A stretch of DNA of 45,368 nucleotides from an uncultured Eubacteriales bacterium (lineage in GTDB: Bacteria; Bacillota; Clostridia; Christensenellales; UBA1242): positions 1 to 45,368 of the forward strand of contig CATKYT010000007.1 of the NCBI GenBank assembly GCA_949841245.1, in the 5' to 3' direction. Shown here piece by piece: positions 43,144-45,368 of the stretch. A program made the translations under genes and the position numbers. The first letter of the stretch is position 1, and each line of letters begins with the position of its first letter. The notes beneath the pieces are model-generated. The model ran no database searches. It saw only the letters and a program-made list of their open reading frames with translations, and had not been told where the DNA came from.

Positions 43144-45086
43144 ACAAACTTGAAAGAATGAAAGAGTTGATTGAAAAAATTGACCTTTATAACTATCATT
43201 ATTACACTTTAGATGACCCTATTGTTTCAGACAAGGAATATGACCAAGTTTATTATGAACTTGTTGACCTTGAAAAAGAAACTGGAAAAATTTTGCCAAA
43301 TTCTCCCACACAAAGAGTTGGAGATGCTGTGCTTGACAAGTTTGTTAAGCACAAACATGAACATCGTCTTTACAGCCTTTCCAAAGTTAGAGATTATGAT
43401 GATTTGGAAAAATGGTGTAATGATATGCGTGAATTTGATGCCGACACAAATTTTGCTTTGGAATATAAATATGATGGTTTACAACTTGTTCTAGAATATG
43501 TTGACGGCAAGTTTTTCAGAGCAACAACTCGTGGAAATGGTGAGATTGGAGAAGATGTGACGCTTCAAGTTAAGACCATTTCTTCTGTTCCACTGGAAAT
43601 TGATTACAAGGAAAAACTTATTGTTCAGGGCGAAGGCATGATGACAAAAAAAGCATTTGAAATTTATAATCGCACTGCCGAAGTTTTGCTTAAAAATCCA
43701 AGAAATGGAGTTGCAGGAGCAATTCGAAATCTTGACCCAAAAGAAACCGCAAAGCGTAAGTTGGAATTTTTCTGTTATTCCATAATTTATTGCCAAAAGA
43801 AATTTTTAACTCAGGAAGAAATGCACGAATTTTTGCTGAAAAATAAATTTAACACTGGACATTTTTTCAAGATTTGCAAAAGCGTGGCAGAAATCAAGAA
43901 AAACATTGAAGATGTAAGCAAGAAGAAATCTTCATTAGACATAGACATTGACGGAATGGTTATCAAAGTCAACGATGTTGCACCGCGTGATGAGATTGGA
44001 TATACAAACAAATTTCCTAAGTGGGCGATGGCTTATAAATTTGAAGCAGAAGAAGTTTCCACTATGTTGGAAGATGTTGTTTGGCAGGTGGGAAGAACTG
44101 GCAAAGTTTCACCGATTGCTTGCTTGCAACCTGTTGAACTTGCAGGAGCAACCATTTCAAGAGCAACTCTTAACAACATTGAAGATATAAGAAAAAAGAA
44201 TGTTTATTTAAACAGTCGTGTTTTTATCAGACGAAGTAATGAAGTGATTCCAGAAGTGCTTGGTTTGGCAGAAAAGTTTGAAAATTCTGTTGAAATTGAA
44301 GAACCAACAAATTGTCCTTGTTGTGATGCGATGCTTATAAAAAAAGGTCCACTTTTATATTGTCCAAACCATGATGGTTGCAAAGAGCAAATTGTGGCAA
44401 GGCTTACTCACTTTGTGACTCGTGATGCATTCAACATTGAAGGTCTTTCTGAAAAAACTTTAAGTCAATTCTATGACGACCTTGGTGTCAGACATTATTC
44501 TGACCTTTATCATTTGACAAAAGAACAGTTGATAGGTTTGGAAAAATTTAAAGATAAAAAAGCAGACAATGTTATTGCCAGCGTGCAAAGAAGCAAAAAT
44601 ATTGAATTTTACAGATTTTTGTTTGGTTTAGGAATAAGTGAAGTGGGCATCAAAACTTCCAAAGATTTGGCTAAAACTTTCAAAACTTTGCAGGCTATTA
44701 AAGAAGCAAGTTTTGAAGAAATTGATGAAATTGAAGATGTAGGTGGAGTGATTGCACAAAATATTTACGACTTTTTCCGAGATGAAAACAACCTTAATGA
44801 AATTGAAAGACTTTTGAATGTTGGAGTAAAGATTGAAAAAGTGGAAAGTGCCAAGTCTGACAAACTTAAAGGATTAACTTTTGTTTTAACAGGAACTCTT
44901 GAAAATTTTTCTCGTGCAGAAATGTCCAAACTTATTGAAGATCATGGTGGTAAAACTGCATCATCTGTTTCAAAAAACACCGATTATGTTTTGGCAGGTG
45001 TTGAAGCGGGAAGTAAACTGGATAAAGCGAAAAGCCTTGGCGTGAAAGTTATTTCAGAAACAGAAATGCTTGCTTTGATTAAATAA
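43140..45086 (+). CDS. ligA: NAD-dependent DNA ligase
   Basis: EYKYDGLQLVLEYVDGKF (catalytic KYDG), four-Cys Zn site CPCCDAML...CPNHDGC, C-term BRCT LKGLTFVLTGTLENFSR. Confidence 0.97.
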   Translation: MNKLERMKELIEKIDLYNYHYYTLDDPIVSDKEYDQVYYELVDLEKETGKILPNSPTQRVGDAVLDKFVKHKHEHRLYSLSKVRDYDDLEKWCNDMREFDADTNFALEYKYDGLQLVLEYVDGKFFRATTRGNGEIGEDVTLQVKTISSVPLEIDYKEKLIVQGEGMMTKKAFEIYNRTAEVLLKNPRNGVAGAIRNLDPKETAKRKLEFFCYSIIYCQKKFLTQEEMHEFLLKNKFNTGHFFKICKSVAEIKKNIEDVSKKKSSLDIDIDGMVIKVNDVAPRDEIGYTNKFPKWAMAYKFEAEEVSTMLEDVVWQVGRTGKVSPIACLQPVELAGATISRATLNNIEDIRKKNVYLNSRVFIRRSNEVIPEVLGLAEKFENSVEIEEPTNCPCCDAMLIKKGPLLYCPNHDGCKEQIVARLTHFVTRDAFNIEGLSEKTLSQFYDDLGVRHYSDLYHLTKEQLIGLEKFKDKKADNVIASVQRSKNIEFYRFLFGLGISEVGIKTSKDLAKTFKTLQAIKEASFEEIDEIEDVGGVIAQNIYDFFRDENNLNEIERLLNVGVKIEKVESAKSDKLKGLTFVLTGTLENFSRAEMSKLIEDHGGKTASSVSKNTDYVLAGVEAGSKLDKAKSLGVKVISETEMLALIK

Positions 45087-45103
45087 TAATTTTTTAAATT
45101 GTC

Positions 45104-45132
45104 TTGATTTTTCTTTGTTTTTGTGATAGAAT
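45104..45132 (+). promoter_or_regulatory. Promoter of rnpB
   Basis: TTGATT-N17-TAGAAT, about 7-10 nt upstream of the RNase P RNA 5' end. Confidence 0.75.
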
Positions 45133-45140
45133 GATTTTGT

Positions 45141-45368
45141 CAGTTAGCCAGATGGTCGCTGTGTGCTTGTAGTGAGCACAGAGAGGAAAGTCCGAGCATC
45201 CAAAGAACATGGTGCAAGTTAACGGCTTGTGGGGGCGACCCTAAGGACAGTGCAACAGAAATAGACTACCTGAAATTTTAAATTTTGGGAAAAGATGGAA
45301 AGGTAGAGTAAGAGCCTACCGGAGAGTTGGTGACAATTTTCGCTCTGTAAACCCCACCTGATGCAAGG
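45141..45368 (+). ncRNA. rnpB: RNase P RNA, bacterial type A, 5' portion (truncated at window end)
   Basis: GCCAGATGGTCGCTG...AGAGGAAAGTCCGAGCATCC...AAGGACAGTGCAACAGAAATA...GGTAGAGTAAGAGCCTACCG...CTCTGTAAACCCCACCTGATGCAAGG. Confidence 0.96.

Noticed and set aside
1-45368. CRISPR arrays, tRNAs, transposases, integrases, phage genes
   Set aside because: Looked for direct-repeat arrays, tRNA-like cloverleaf/TTCGANTC motifs and DDE/tyrosine recombinase-like proteins; none convincingly seen by eye.

Overview
AT-rich, gene-dense bacterial window (low-GC Firmicutes/Clostridia-like, standard stop usage) with about 39 protein-coding genes and one RNA gene. No tRNA, CRISPR array, insertion sequence or phage module was seen. 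Mostly housekeeping genes: leuS, murG, a type IIA topoisomerase pair, gpmI, greA, an RNase J gene, tsaE/tsaB, minD, a minE-like gene, pcrA, ligA, and the 5' part of a type A RNase P RNA at the right edge. It also holds several poorly characterised accessory genes. Main points for follow-up: (i) an apparent operon at 31.2-36.3 kb of ferredoxin, Ppx/GppA-like, HtrA/PDZ-like, MreB-like, MinD and MinE-like genes, in which the three central proteins all seem to have lost canonical catalytic or nucleotide-binding motifs; (ii) a G9/C9 tract inside the -35/-10 spacer of an orphan gene (40.0-40.9 kb), a typical phase-variation layout; (iii) at least five genes with a -10 box exactly 6 nt upstream of the ATG and no Shine-Dalgarno, suggesting leaderless mRNAs; (iv) tandem 18-bp inverted repeats over a near-perfect promoter of a marR gene; (v) a TauE/SafE permease split into two half-size ORFs; (vi) a large single-pass surface protein with a cytoplasmic coiled coil. 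All calls come from reading the sequence and motif recognition; no database search was run.
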